Source: Osedax fenrisi
Lineage: Eukaryota; Annelida; Polychaeta; Sabellida; Siboglinidae
Assembly (NCBI GenBank): GCA_964019155.1
Contig: OZ025245.1
Coordinates: 12,510,461 to 12,574,460, forward strand
Reading direction: 5' to 3'
DNA: 64,000 nt
The notes below the pieces were generated by a model. That model did not search any database. It saw only the letters and a list, made by a program, of their open reading frames with translations, and was not told the origin of the DNA. Position numbers and translations under genes: made by a program. Position 1 is the stretch's first letter, and every line of letters starts with the position of its first letter. Positions 1-14,000 of the stretch are shown piece by piece.

Positions 1-1965
1 ATATGTATATTCAGATAGAAATACTGTTTAAAAATTATTTATTAAACCTATTTATTTGTAACATATTTATATTAATAATAAGTATTTGTGGTTTTTGATT
101 TTATTATTTAGTATTATTAATATTATTTATAGTATATACATTATTATTTAAAAGTAATATATATCCAATATTATAAAAAAAATTATATTAATTATTAGTA
201 TATATATAATATAACATAGTTTTTAAAAATAATAAACACATTAATCAAGACTCTCGTAGAATGGATAATATCGAATATGGGCACCGTTTATTTTGATTAC
301 GATTGTCATATTTAAATATTATATATGTATCACTTTATAATTAAAAATATAATAACAACTAATTTAAAACTTATAATTAGTTTATCATGTACATTAGTGT
401 GTCTAATACCTTGAAGAGTATTTTAACTTTGACCCCATTAATCGTAACCAAATCAAATGGGGGGCCATATTCGATAAAGACCCATAGAAACATATTAAAA
501 ACGTATTAACAATGAATTTCATCACACGAATTAAATGGGCATATTATAAAATATACATATTGAAAATGATATTTTCTGTTTAGTAGTTTATAACAACTTT
601 ATATATTACATTTTGTTGTATTTCCTACAGGTTGTATAGATAATTATTCACTGTAGAAACAAATTACGATTTATTTTTTCTTATAATTAAACTATATTGT
701 TATGTTAATAATAATAAATGCGAATTACATAGATTATACATCTATTATATATATATATATGTGTTTATTAATTTCTAAAACATTTATTAATATTTTTAAT
801 AACAAAAATTCTATTTTATATTAGTTGTAAAAAATATAATATTATATGTTTTAAATTTAGATAAAAATATATATATATATCTAACATCAATATTACTACT
901 ACTATGTGAATTTATTGCATCTAACCTCACCACCTACAACAGAAGATGATCGGCTATACCACTAATAGTACATACTTGTTAATTGGATAGATATATCACA
1001 TCTTCGTAAACACTTATGTATAATCGTAATATATGATGATGATGATGATATACAGTTTATTAAGCACTAAAATAGGGTCATGTAGACCCCTTCGCTCGTG
1101 CGGGATGAAAATAATAATAAGATAAAATGGTAATACGATAACAATTTAATAATAATATACATTCAATATAACACGGACAAAATAATAAGTGATATAGAGG
1201 AATTTTATATACTACAGACTGCATCGATATAGTGGAGTGTTATATACTACAGACTGCATCGATATAGTGGAGTGTTATATACTATATACATATCCTTATA
1301 AGGATCTAATTCCGCTGCACCGCCACCCCTCATTACAGTGCGTGCACCTATTATATAAATGAATAATATTTGTATGTTTCGACTGCAGCGACTCTATCGC
1401 AAAGTGCCGTACACTACATTCAATCTAATAATAATAATAATAATAATAATAAATATTTATTAGAAGTTTTAAATTGTACATTTTTTTTCCTTTGAAATAT
1501 ATAATTATTTATGTTATTATTTCCTCTAAAGGGCTTAATCTGAATATTATAAATATATCTATTCGTCCACTTTCTCGCTACATCGATGGGACGGAACATA
1601 GCCGCATATCTCTACCTGAGCCATTCCTGATTCATTGCATCACGACAGTAGTGCTGTATTCACATTACCCCTACTATTTTAATTGTATATATATATAATA
1701 ATAATAAAAATAATAATAATAATATTTATTAGAAGAATTACAATTTTTTTTTCTGTTAAATTATTATGATATTTATATAATAGTGTCCTCAATATACTAT
1801 AATACTATCAATTTATTTAATCCCACTTCTATTTACCTCGTCTTTCTCCGCGGATGAGTAACTTTAATAGAAATGTATTCTATTCATATATATATATATA
1901 TCATAATACAATCACTATCGCAGTAGATTACATCTAACCCGCCCCCTCACCCCCTATAATAGCAG
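1..1965. other. Intron of the mannosidase gene upstream of its first visible exon
   Basis: This stretch is AT-rich with short AT and ATA runs. It holds a two-copy 41 bp tandem (about 1203-1276), a fragment of the 26.2/27.2 kb MITE family (about 1375-1425), and two reverse-oriented retroposon tails (1428-1530, 1697-1790). No exon was recognised. The annotated exon starts after TAGCAG at 1960-1965. Confidence 0.6.
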
Positions 1966-2107
1966 TCGAGCGGGTCAAAGATCAACGTGCTCTACTCCAC
2001 CCCGTCGTGTTACCTAAAGGCGCTGAACGAAGCTAATATCACGCTGCCTTCCCCCAAGACGGACGACTTCTTCCCCTACGCTAATAACGCTCACACCTTC
2101 TGGACAG
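1966..2107 (+). CDS. MAN2B1: MAN2B1 exon a
   Basis: Acceptor TAGCAG, donor ACAG|GTTCTA; phase 0 in, phase 1 out. It encodes the VLYSTPSCYL and DDFFPYANNAHTFWTG motifs, which match the family core just after the catalytic region. The intron that follows begins directly with a 10 bp tandem repeat. Confidence 0.93.
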
Positions 2108-5100
2108 GTTCTAGTGTGTTCTAGTGTGTTCTAGTGTATTCTAGTGTATTCTAGTATGTTCTATTTGTTTTAGTATGTTTTACTGTGTTCTAGTATATTC
2201 TAGTGTATTCCAGTATGTTCTATTTGTTTTAGTATGTTTTACTGTGTTCTAGTATATTCTAGTGTATTCCAGTATGTTCTATTTGTTTTAGTATGTTTTA
2301 CTGTGTTCTAGTATATTCTAGTGTATTCCAGTATGTTCTATTTGTTTTAGTATGTTTTACTGTGTTCTAGTATATTCTAGTGTATTCTAGTATGTTCTAC
2401 TGTGTTCTAGTATGTTCTAATATATTCTAATATGTTTTATTTTGTTCTAGTATATTCTAGTGTATTCTAGTATGTTCTACTGTGTTCTAGTATGTTCTAA
2501 TATATTCTAATATGTTTTATTTTGTTTTAGTATATTTTAGTATATTCTAGTATATTCTAGTATATTCTAGTATATTCTAGTTACTTCTTGTATCACTATT
2601 ATTCCATCATATCTCATCCACCCACGAACGTATTGATATTTCCCCCCCCCCTACACATTATAAGTGACGATATATTCTACCCCCATGAAAGGAATGATAT
2701 CTTCCCTCATATTATGAAATGTATGATATCTCTAATTAACCATTCTCGTATCGCCTCGCACAATAAGAATTATATAATTAAATAGTTTTTAAACTAAATT
2801 ACCTATCCATCGAATGGATAGTATCCATCTAATTAACCACTAATTCGATACACTTTATTTTTCTTTCACTCACACTCTAAGGGTGCGTTTTTCGTAACGT
2901 ACCACAGTACCACCCGTATGCTTATGCATGTAAACTCAAGTGGGACTGTAGTACTACCTTTTCGACGTCCCATCCCACAGTACCGTAGTACCACTCGAGT
3001 TTACATGTATAAGCATACAGGTGGGACTGTGGTACGTTACAAAAAACGCCCCCTAAAATAATCTATATATCCATCTATTTAACCACTCTAGTATCGTCTC
3101 GCACTATAAGAATTATATTATTAAATAGTTTTTAAACAAAATTATCTATCCATCCATCTATCTAATCAACCACTCCCGTATGACCTTGCAATATAAGAAT
3201 TATATAATTAAATAGTTTTTAAATAAAATAATCTATCTATCTAATTAAGCACTAATTAGATACGCCTTAAGTCTTTAGTAAGCCTTTCTTTCACTCGCAC
3301 ACTCTCTAACAGTAATCTATTTCTCTCGACTCGTGCAGGTTACTTCACGTCTAGGCCCGCGCTGAAATATTACGTGAGAAGAACGAACAACTTTCTACAG
3401 GTTTGTAACTACTGTAACAGCTCTGGTATACTTAATAGAGATGTGCGTATAGTTTATATTCAATGATTGTACTTATATAATTGATATTTGTATAGTTTAT
3501 ATTCCGATTACGGATGGCAAGTTATTGAATAATATTATATTATTCTAATATTTATAAAGATATATGTATATATATATTTAATAATATAATATATTACTAA
3601 TATTATTTAAAGAATACGTAAATAATAAAACAACAACAACAATAGTAGAAGTAAAGAATTGAAACATCTTAATTTGAAGCAGAAGATCTTAAAGAAGAAC
3701 ATCTTATAGTACTAATAGAGGGTGTAACGTTAACATTCTCGCATCAAATACGAAAGGAGAAAATTCAGCTCCGCGTTCAACAATTAGATGGAACAAACTA
3801 CCCCCGCAACTCGGAAATAAAAATCTATCAATTAATATATTTAAAAAGAAATTAAAAAAATGTTTATCGCCCAACATTGATGTTCAGTTTCACATTATAT
3901 CGCACATATCTATAGTGAAAATTATATACATTCGCTATTCTTATCTATATGTGATATATGTATTGTTAGATACACATTATAGAATTATATATCAATGATG
4001 TGTTTAAATAAATACTTTAACGACAACAACAACCCCTGGACGCCCCCCCCGCAGGTCTGCAAACAACTATATGTAATGGCCGACCTTCATTCACCGGCGA
4101 ACAGCGCTAAACTCGATAAGCTAAGTTAGTGACCATAGAGCTAAAGAGAAATAGAATAGTAAACAGGGTATCTGACATGCGGAATGCGTCGATCTAATTT
4201 GGTCACCGCAAAATGGCGGATTTGACTATTTGATTTTTTATTTTGTAGCTAGAATACAATTAATAATATCATCGGAAAGAGGATAAAAAAGTAATATAAG
4301 TTTCATATTTTACTTTTTTGATATAATTAATAATAAAAAGTTACGATCATAAGATCATATTATATTTTAATATTTGGTCACCTCGAAATGGTTGATTTTG
4401 TATTTCAGCTTTCCGCATTGGCTTACGCTGCCAGGCATTGAGTATTACCACCCTCCTATTCTCTCTAGCTCTAAGTTAGTGAGCGACCCAGTAATCGACC
4501 AATGCTGGTGATGCTAGTGATTCATGTCATCTGTGACGACGCAACACTAATTCGGTGAAACTATTCTACACGATGTATGCGCTATAAAGTTATATTCTTT
4601 TTGTATAGTTTGTTATTTTTTATATATATACGCAGTAGAGAAAGTTTAAAATTATTTTTTGCCTAAATAAACATTCATTCATTCATTCATCCATTCATTC
4701 ATTCATTCATTCATAATGTATATTACACTACAACTCTATACGTAACACCGTCGCCAATACTCTCTACCCTCCCCTATATTAGTCTCCCACCTCGATCACT
4801 ATTGAACCACTTGACCTTTCACAGGAATGGCGATGGGCGTGGCTCAACATCACGACGCCGTAAGGTCAGCTGATAGTCTAGCGCAAACGTCAAATAGGGG
4901 AAAATAGAGCAGATTGTAATATTATGTAGTGCTGAAAATAGAAGTAGAATATACTACATTTAAAATATGCCTTCTATATAATACGCTGCATAGAATAGAC
5001 ACTAGTAGCATAATGGAGAATAATAAGATAGATTAGAATTAGAATAGCGCACGTACATTGTACGATAATGTAATATAGAAAATAATCAAACATCCTATTT

Positions 5101-8100
5101 TTATCCGAATGGCCTATCTTTATACATGTTAAAATTTCTGAAGGGCCTCGAAGCACCGATATTTAACCAAATTAAAAAAAAATTTAAATCTGATATTTAA
5201 ATAGCCTATTGTTTATGAGTTTTACTTACGCACTTTAAATCATCTCAAAAAGCATGAACCGCAAAAGGCATGAACTATATCACCTTTAATGTATAATAGG
5301 GGAAAATAGAGCAGATTGTAATGTTATAGTTCTAAATATAGAAGTAGAATATACTACATTTGAACTAGACAATCTTTTGAATACACTGAATAGAATAGAC
5401 ATAGTAGCAGAATGGAGAATAATTAGATAGATTAGAATTATAATAGTATTGATATAGAGTGGTAACGCCTGCTTCCCATTCCTCCCACAGTATCTCCACC
5501 TCCCCCTCCTTCCCTCTCCTTATCTAACTCGTCCTATATTAATCTCTCCTTCCTATCAAGCCCACCCTCTATTTCTCTTACCCTCACTACATCTCATCAT
5601 CCTTACCATCTCTATATCACCCACCATACCTCCCCTCTAATGGAGCGCCCCCTCCCACCTCTATCTTACCCACTGCCTTCACTATACCTCACCCCCTCCA
5701 CCTCCACCTCCATCTCACCCTCCCTCCTCCTCACCTCTATCTTACCCACCCTTCACTATACATCACCCCCTCCACCTCCATCTCACCCTCCCTCCTCCTC
5801 ACCTCTACCTTAACCACCGCCTTCACTCTACCTCACCCCCTCCCCCCCCATGTCCATCTCACCCTCCCTCCCCCTCACCTATACCCACCCTTCACTATAC
5901 ATCACCCCCTCCACCTCTATCTTACCCACCCTTCACTATACATCACCCCCTCCACCTCTATCTCAACACCCCTCCACCTCACCTATATTTTACCCACCCT
6001 TCACTATATCTCACCACCCCTCCCCCTTACCTATATCTTACCCACCCTTCACTCTATCTAAACACCCCTCCCCCTCACCCTCCCTCCCCCTCACCTCTAC
6101 CTTAACCACCACCTTTACTCTACATCATCCCCTTCCCCTCCACCCCCATCTCACCATCCCTCCTCCTCACCTCTATCCAGCCTTCACTATACCTCACCCC
6201 CTCCCCTCCACCTCCACCTCACCCCCTCCCCATACCTCTATCCACCCTTCACTATACCTCACCCCCCCTCCCCCTCACCTCTCAGTGGAACCGAACAGGA
6301 GCATGTGGCCAGAGATTACTCGCGGCGCTTATCTTCCGGTATATCTGCCTGCGAGGTTAACCTCTACACCTACCTGGTCATTAGATCTATAACCCGACGG
6401 TCTACTTCCCTATGACTACCTAACGGGAATTTATATATTATAACTTGTGTCCTTTAACTTGTGTTCTTTAACTTGTGTCCTTTAACTTGTGTCCTTTAAC
6501 TTATGTCCTTTAACTTATGTCCTTTAACTTGTGTCCTTTAACTTGTGTCCTTTAACTTGTGTCCTTTAACTTGTGTCCTTTAACTTATGACCTTTAACTT
6601 ATGTTATATATAACAAACCCAACCCAACACAACCCGACATCTACTTCCCTATGACTCCCTAACGGGGTGTCCCGCTACAGGTATTGCCGATGTCATATAA
6701 TAAATCGTTCCTATTCAAAAATCGTTTGTCACGCGACTAGAAGTTTATTTTTCAAAATGTGTGTATATACATATTAGTTATATGTGGTTTAAATTAGAAG
6801 CGATTCGTATGTGTATTTAGTGAAATATCATCGATTTTGTAGTCACATGACAATCGGGGACAATTTTTGGAATGGGGACGATTTATTATATGACACTCGC
6901 AACTTGACGGAAATATTTTAACTTTAAAACGATTTTCTAGCAAGTTAACTACAATTTTAGTGGGATACCCCCTTACGTTCCGGCAACTCGCCTGAAATAT
7001 AGTAACTTTAAAGGGGGTATCCCATTACAACTTGATAGAAAATCGTTTTAAAGTTACAATATTTACGGCCAGTAGCCGGAAATACTTGTAGTGGGATGCC
7101 CCCTTTAGACTGGATGGAATCGTTGCTAATTTCCAGTGCTGAGTTCAATCTCGTCCCCTCTCTAATCGCTATTAAAATCAGTATTCTTATCCTACTACTG
7201 TAATATCTATCGGCGCTATGCGTATGTGCTAAATAATCACAAGTATAACAATGACCCTTGTATTAATCAGCGAAACATTATATCTATTACGTGCCCGTTT
7301 CATTGTACTGTTTCCAGGTTTTAAATTAGATTGACTTTTTAAATAACACTTTGAAAGCATTCTAAAAATGTGATTCTATTTTTATTAGAATCGGCGAAAC
7401 GTATTAATACGTATTACAATAAAGAAATTAAATGCGATTCACAAACGATATCATCTTAATTTTGCCAAACTATTATCTGTTAATGTATCGGTATTGATTA
7501 TTTGTTAAATGCATTCATTTTAGCGATAGCATCAATTTCATTACATATATATTGTTTATTATAGATTAATATTTACGACTAATTCGCTTAGTAAAATAGA
7601 GACGATATGAAACATCAGTCACCGTGCGCCTTCAGTTAGTTTAGGGGACGAGGGCCTTTTCTTTTATCATCGATAAATAATTAGACTATTTTTAGTTCAT
7701 TCTAAAATATATTTAATCGATTCATTATATATATATAAAAAGTGTGAGATATAAATCATCGTATAAACACGTATACATTAACTAATTTACTATGCCGCCG
7801 CTAATAGTGTTAAACTTGTGTTAAACTTGTATTAAACTTGTGTTAAACTTGTATTAAACTTGTATTAAACTTGTATTAAACTTGTGTTAAACTTGTGTTA
7901 AACTTGTGTTGAACTTGTGTTAAACTTGTGTTGAACTCAAACAGGAGCTCATCTCCGAGGGACTGCGCAAACTAGCGCCGAAGATCTCAGAGGTTCACTA
8001 TTGTCCGCTGTTGAACGCTTCTCGCTGCGACTTCACAACGAGCACGGAAGACGTTAGTATTGCCCTCCTCCGGTGTGTCCACAGCTAAAGCTGGGTAGAT

Positions 8101-9652
8101 AGGGTGCATTGGGTAGATAGGGTGCATAGTTGGGTAATTAGAGTTCCCTCGCAGAGTGATCTCGTGTGGTGCGGTGTAAATTCTACTTTTTATAAATAAT
8201 TATTTATAATTATCTATAATTATTTATAATTATCTATAATTATTTATAATTATCTATAATTATTTATAATTATCTATAATTATTTATAATTATCTATAAT
8301 TATTTATAATTATCTATAATTATTTATAATTATTTATTATTATTTATAATTATCTATAATTATTTATAATTATCTATAATTATTTATAATTATTTATATT
8401 AATATGTATTATTAGAGCATAAGAGATAAACAATCCAGACGAGATCATTCGCCATGAGATCACTTTGTACAAGATCACATTTATGTATTATATATATATA
8501 TATGATATAAAACCTACAATCTATAGATCATATAGATGTTGTCAACGTATGTATTTTATAGGTTCAAACATATGTATTATAAGTTATAATGTTTAACTTT
8601 TTTTCAAATAGTATCCATATTTAGTATTTTATTCATAACTTTGTAATATTTCTCAAATTATTTTAGAGTATTTATATCAATATAAAGTATTTTATGAGCG
8701 TAACTGATATAATTATTGTTTGAAATTGTATATATTATGTTTATTTAAATTTTATATATATCAGACTTTGAATGTTATATTCTCAAATTTTTATTATTTA
8801 GTTTTTCAAGTTTCACTTAGTAACCACTTGTAAATGCTTACTACTTTTTTGAAATATATTTTTGTTATCTGAAATTGTTACAGTAAAGATATTTAATAAA
8901 AAAAGCAAATATTACATTTAGAAATGATATATATTTTTAATTAAACTTCATAGATAACTGTATTCCCGGTCACTAAATAACACATCAATCAATATCACAT
9001 ATTAAACAATATTATTATTATATTTGTTCGATTTAAACTAATTTATCCATTGGCATTCTTAATCCCCGTAAGAACTTCCAAAATATTATCCAACATATTC
9101 CAACAACAGAAATCAATGTAATTGTTACTTCACTGAGAGCTCTCTTTCGATGTCATTATCATTCACGCGAATACTAACAATCTACAAATGATATCACTTC
9201 ACATAAATCGCATTCCTATAGGATTTTCTGACCAAGCAATGTGTGCATTTCATTGATGTATTTTATTGATGTAATTATTGGATAATGTTATCCTAAATTG
9301 TAAAGAATAAAACCACACGTGTATAAAGGCTCTTTATTAAATATATCTATATCGATATCTCGATATATCTATATCTATATCTCGATATATCTATTATATA
9401 ATAATTATAATAAAAATAATATAAATTAGAAGAATTAACATTTTTTTTTTCTGTTAAATTATAACGATATTTATATAATATTTTCTTCTAAAGGGCTACA
9501 AAATAATACGACTATTTTCTGTTGTTGTTGCCCATTTTCTTATATACAGATATACAGATAACGATTCTTTGAATATTATTACAATTCACACAAATAATAA
9601 CTTGCTACGAATCATATCGATTCATTCATTGCTAATCATATTATTCACATTC

Positions 9653-9685
<33 letters not shown>

Positions 9686-11056
9686 TATTTAATTCATACT
9701 AGTATTAATATAGATCTATATATCTATTACATTAAGGTGGATGAAATTAGTCAATAATGAAATCCTTTTTTTTTAAATAAAAAATATTAATTTTAATTTT
9801 TCATTGTTTATTAAATATTAATAAAATATATATTTATAAACATTAATAATAAATATTTTAATCAATGAATATGTAATCAAAATTATTTCATAATAGAATG
9901 ATATATTATTAAACTATATAAAAAAAATCACGTGATTACATATTATTAAATTTGTGTAATTGAATATATCGCCAGGCATAAAAATACCCATCTATTTACA
10001 TTGCGTGCACGAAGGACGTACCTTTAAACACTATTACTATCTATTTCAGTTCTGAATTTTAATATAACATATATTAACATAAAGATACTACCTATAACAA
10101 TTCTTGAATATGATTACAATTCATACGCATAATAACTTTCTACGAATCATATCGCTCGCTTCATTCATTGTTAAACATATTATTCACATTCCTCTATATA
10201 TATATACATCTATTTAATTCATACCAGTATCAATATAGACCTACATATCTATCCCCTTAACACCGTCCCATCCTTATTACAGTTCAAGATAGTGCTATAC
10301 AACGCTGTGGGCCAAGTCTACCCCGCTCACTGGCTACGGATACCCGTGGCTAGCTCCGGTCACGCGTACATCATCAAAGATCATAGAAATCAGCCGCTTA
10401 AATACTATGTTAGCGGTTACGGCGGTGGGGGTGGTGGTGGATACGCTCGGGGTAGAATTGTTACCCAGGAAATCATTATATATTAACGCATCCGTTGTAG
10501 GTATTTAAGCGGAATTGTGAATATTATTAAATTTACATAATTTATTTGTAACATGATTTATTAATACATATTTTTATTATTTACATATTAATTATTTATA
10601 TTTACATTTTTTTACTCATGAGAATCTAATTTATCTAGAATAGGAATATTGGGGAAGTTCTCCCAAAAAAAAACAAATACATTATTTATTAACTTCTCCA
10701 TTATTTCATGCTTAACATGAAATAATAAATTTGATTTATTTATTTATTAACTTATCTAGCTTATAATAATAACAACAATACTACTACTAATCCTTAAATA
10801 TATTACATTGTATAATATCAAAGGTTGTTCCAATGAAAGATATAACACCCATGTGACATCGTGTAATTAGATGTTGTACGCACAGCATTAGTATCGCCAC
10901 CTATGTGGGTTGTAATTTCGGCAAATGTTTTTTTTATAATGTGAATTCATATGAAAGTTTACACTTTTAAAATATAAAAAATGGGTATTATACGATGAAA
11001 ACCGAGTGTTCATTACTAATATAGAGCAAATCAATAGGATATATCGGTTTTAAATG

Positions 11057-11096
<40 letters not shown>

Positions 11097-14000
11097 GAGG
11101 TAATTTAATAGTACATTGAAAATAGTATTATAAATACCACATCAAATTTAAATCTATTTAAGTTACGTTATGACTGCTAGCAGTAACAGAGGTTCACTAT
11201 TAATTACGTGGCGTAGATAGGATGTGTTATATCTTTGATATATTTTTAATTATAAAACATATTCATTATCTGTAAAAGATGTACCTTTATAATGTTAATA
11301 TGTAATCTTAAAATGATCATTATCTAGCGTTCCATCATGTGGTAAATATGCACACTTTTATTTCTTCACTACTATTATATCATTATTACATAATCATGAC
11401 TTAATAGTATATATATTACATCATCATTAATACGATGACATCGTATTGTATATAGGGTTATACCTAGTATAATTACATCATAATTAATAATCACGACATA
11501 GAATATGGGTTTATACCTAATATAGTGACATCATATAATATATTACATCATAATTAATAATCACGACATCGCACGTTTCAGATGACATCATCAGACATAA
11601 CTCGGGGTGAACCAGATTCTCAGTTGTCTGAGAACTCCACATCTCTCCTAGTAATACAGGTGCTGCCCCTCGATCAGATGTCTATCACTACCGTGTCCGT
11701 ACAATTAGGTTTTTGCCACCTCTGTCTAGTTCAATGAATTCTGCCACCTCTGTCTAGTTCAATGAATTCTGTCACCTCTGTCTAGTTCAATGAATTCCGT
11801 GTGATATTTTTCTTTTAAGGGCATACGGCAGGGCGCACGCCATTTCACGCATTTACATGTTAAGAGATATGAAATACAAAGGTCCATTAAAATCTATGTT
11901 TAGGTAAAACTATTCAATGAATGTAACTATCTATTGTTGTATTGTATACAATATATATATACTGCTACGAGTATGTGTTTATATATTTTTTAAATATTAT
12001 TTATTTCATGTATAAATATATTATTTATTATGTCTAATTTATTTAAGGGGACGCTATACCATTGATTTTTTCGAAAAAAAATTTAATTTCAAATTTTTTA
12101 ATGTAAAATTATAATATTTCAAATATTATCTTTAAAATGGTGTTTAAATTATGTTCATTACATTATTCATTTTGTTTATATTATTTATTTGTACCTGTAT
12201 AATCATATATTATATTTGAAACATGATTTACTCAGAATAATTATTTGTGACCAATCATGCTGACATAACTAGTATTAACTTTTGTACAATTGAATATTTT
12301 TTCTTCATTTTTTCAATATAACTAGATAAAACCTGTAATATCAAAGTTTTTTGTTCAAATTAAAAAAATTTAATTAGCAAGTTAGTTGGAAAATTAAATT
12401 TTTTTATCAGATATTTCAATTTTTTTATTTTTAGAAACTTATAACATAAAGATATGTAAATATCTATAAATTTTAACATATAATATAAAAATATTGAATA
12501 TTATTAATAGATTAAAAAAAAAAAAAAAAGAAGTGAATATTTTTTGAGTTAATAGATTTCTAAAAATAGTATTTTTCGTATCTTTTACATGTAAACCAAA
12601 CAATGGTATCGCGTCCCCTTAAACCAATATTTGTATACCAATATTCTCTCTTCAATAATAATTACAAAAATTGAAAAACATAATGTTATTTATTCATATA
12701 CCATTTACATACAGCAAAAAAAAATTCAGTATACCTATGCTAGATTGTTCTAAACATACATTTATATTTACCTAGGTAGTACAAAATAATTATTCTGTAA
12801 ATTTCAGTAAAACTCACTATTATAAAATAGAGCAAATACAGTTTATGTAATTATCATAGTAGTATATAGAATTAAAATATGTTATTATGTATAGTTTACA
12901 TATATGATTAAATAAAGCAATAATATAGTGTTGTATAATTTATAAAATAATATATATATATGTAAATTCAGTAAATAATTATAAATTGTAATTGTAAAAT
13001 ACATTCAGTACATAATTATACAGGATAACATAATATATATATAAAACTAATACTAATAGTAACTAATAATAACTAATAAATATATATTTAAATACTACTA
13101 ACTATAACTAAATTTAATTAATATTAAGTAATATAAATAAATGTAAATATATGTAGAAATATAATTTGAAAACCAAATTATAAATAAAATAAACTTGGCT
13201 AAAAATCTTATATAAAGGCTAATAAGGATATATAAATAACTATTTTATAATACTAATGATATAAAACTAATATATAAATGAAACTAACTATAAATATATA
13301 TAAATAATATAAATATAAGTTCAAATAAAGGTAAAATTATGCAAAAATATAAATTGTAAAGTGAAAAGATGTAAAGGAAGTAAGAAATATATAACATCTG
13401 TTTATTAGCTTTTCTATTGGTTTATAATACCACATGACATATGTTTACAATGATAATAATATAGAATAAATAAAGATAGACAATTTGGTTTTTAAATTTT
13501 GTAAATCCTCAATATATTAGTAAAATGTAGGCATTATTATAAAATTATTCATGTATATTTCAAAATAAATTATAAGCCCTCGTTATTTATTTTAAAAGGT
13601 GTGTTATAAAATATGCTTTTTATGGTATTTTTAGGCCGTTTTCAATGATAATATTTTGGCAGATAAGAAATAACATATACTAAATTAATAATATTGAATA
13701 AAACATTTTGAATTATTTTTATGATTTTCGCTCATTTCTCAACTGTGGTATGCCCTATATAACGGACATGCAACTTTAGTGTGAGTATTCACATACACAT
13801 GTACACAACTTTAAACTGAATACATCTTAGCTTCTCTTTATATCATTCGAACATAACCTAACTGCATATCAATACTATTCATCCCGCTAGTATTCGTTAT
13901 TTGCTGTCTCTCTATATATGGGTATTTATATAATAATAATAATAATGATATTTAGTAGAAGTATATTGTGTTTTCGTTCAGTTTTCTCTCTAGTTATTAT

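Noticed and set aside
5850..6392. 180-codon Pro/Ser/Thr-rich frame
   Set aside because: It is generated by a C/T-rich tract and runs across a real splice acceptor and into a mannosidase exon in the wrong frame.
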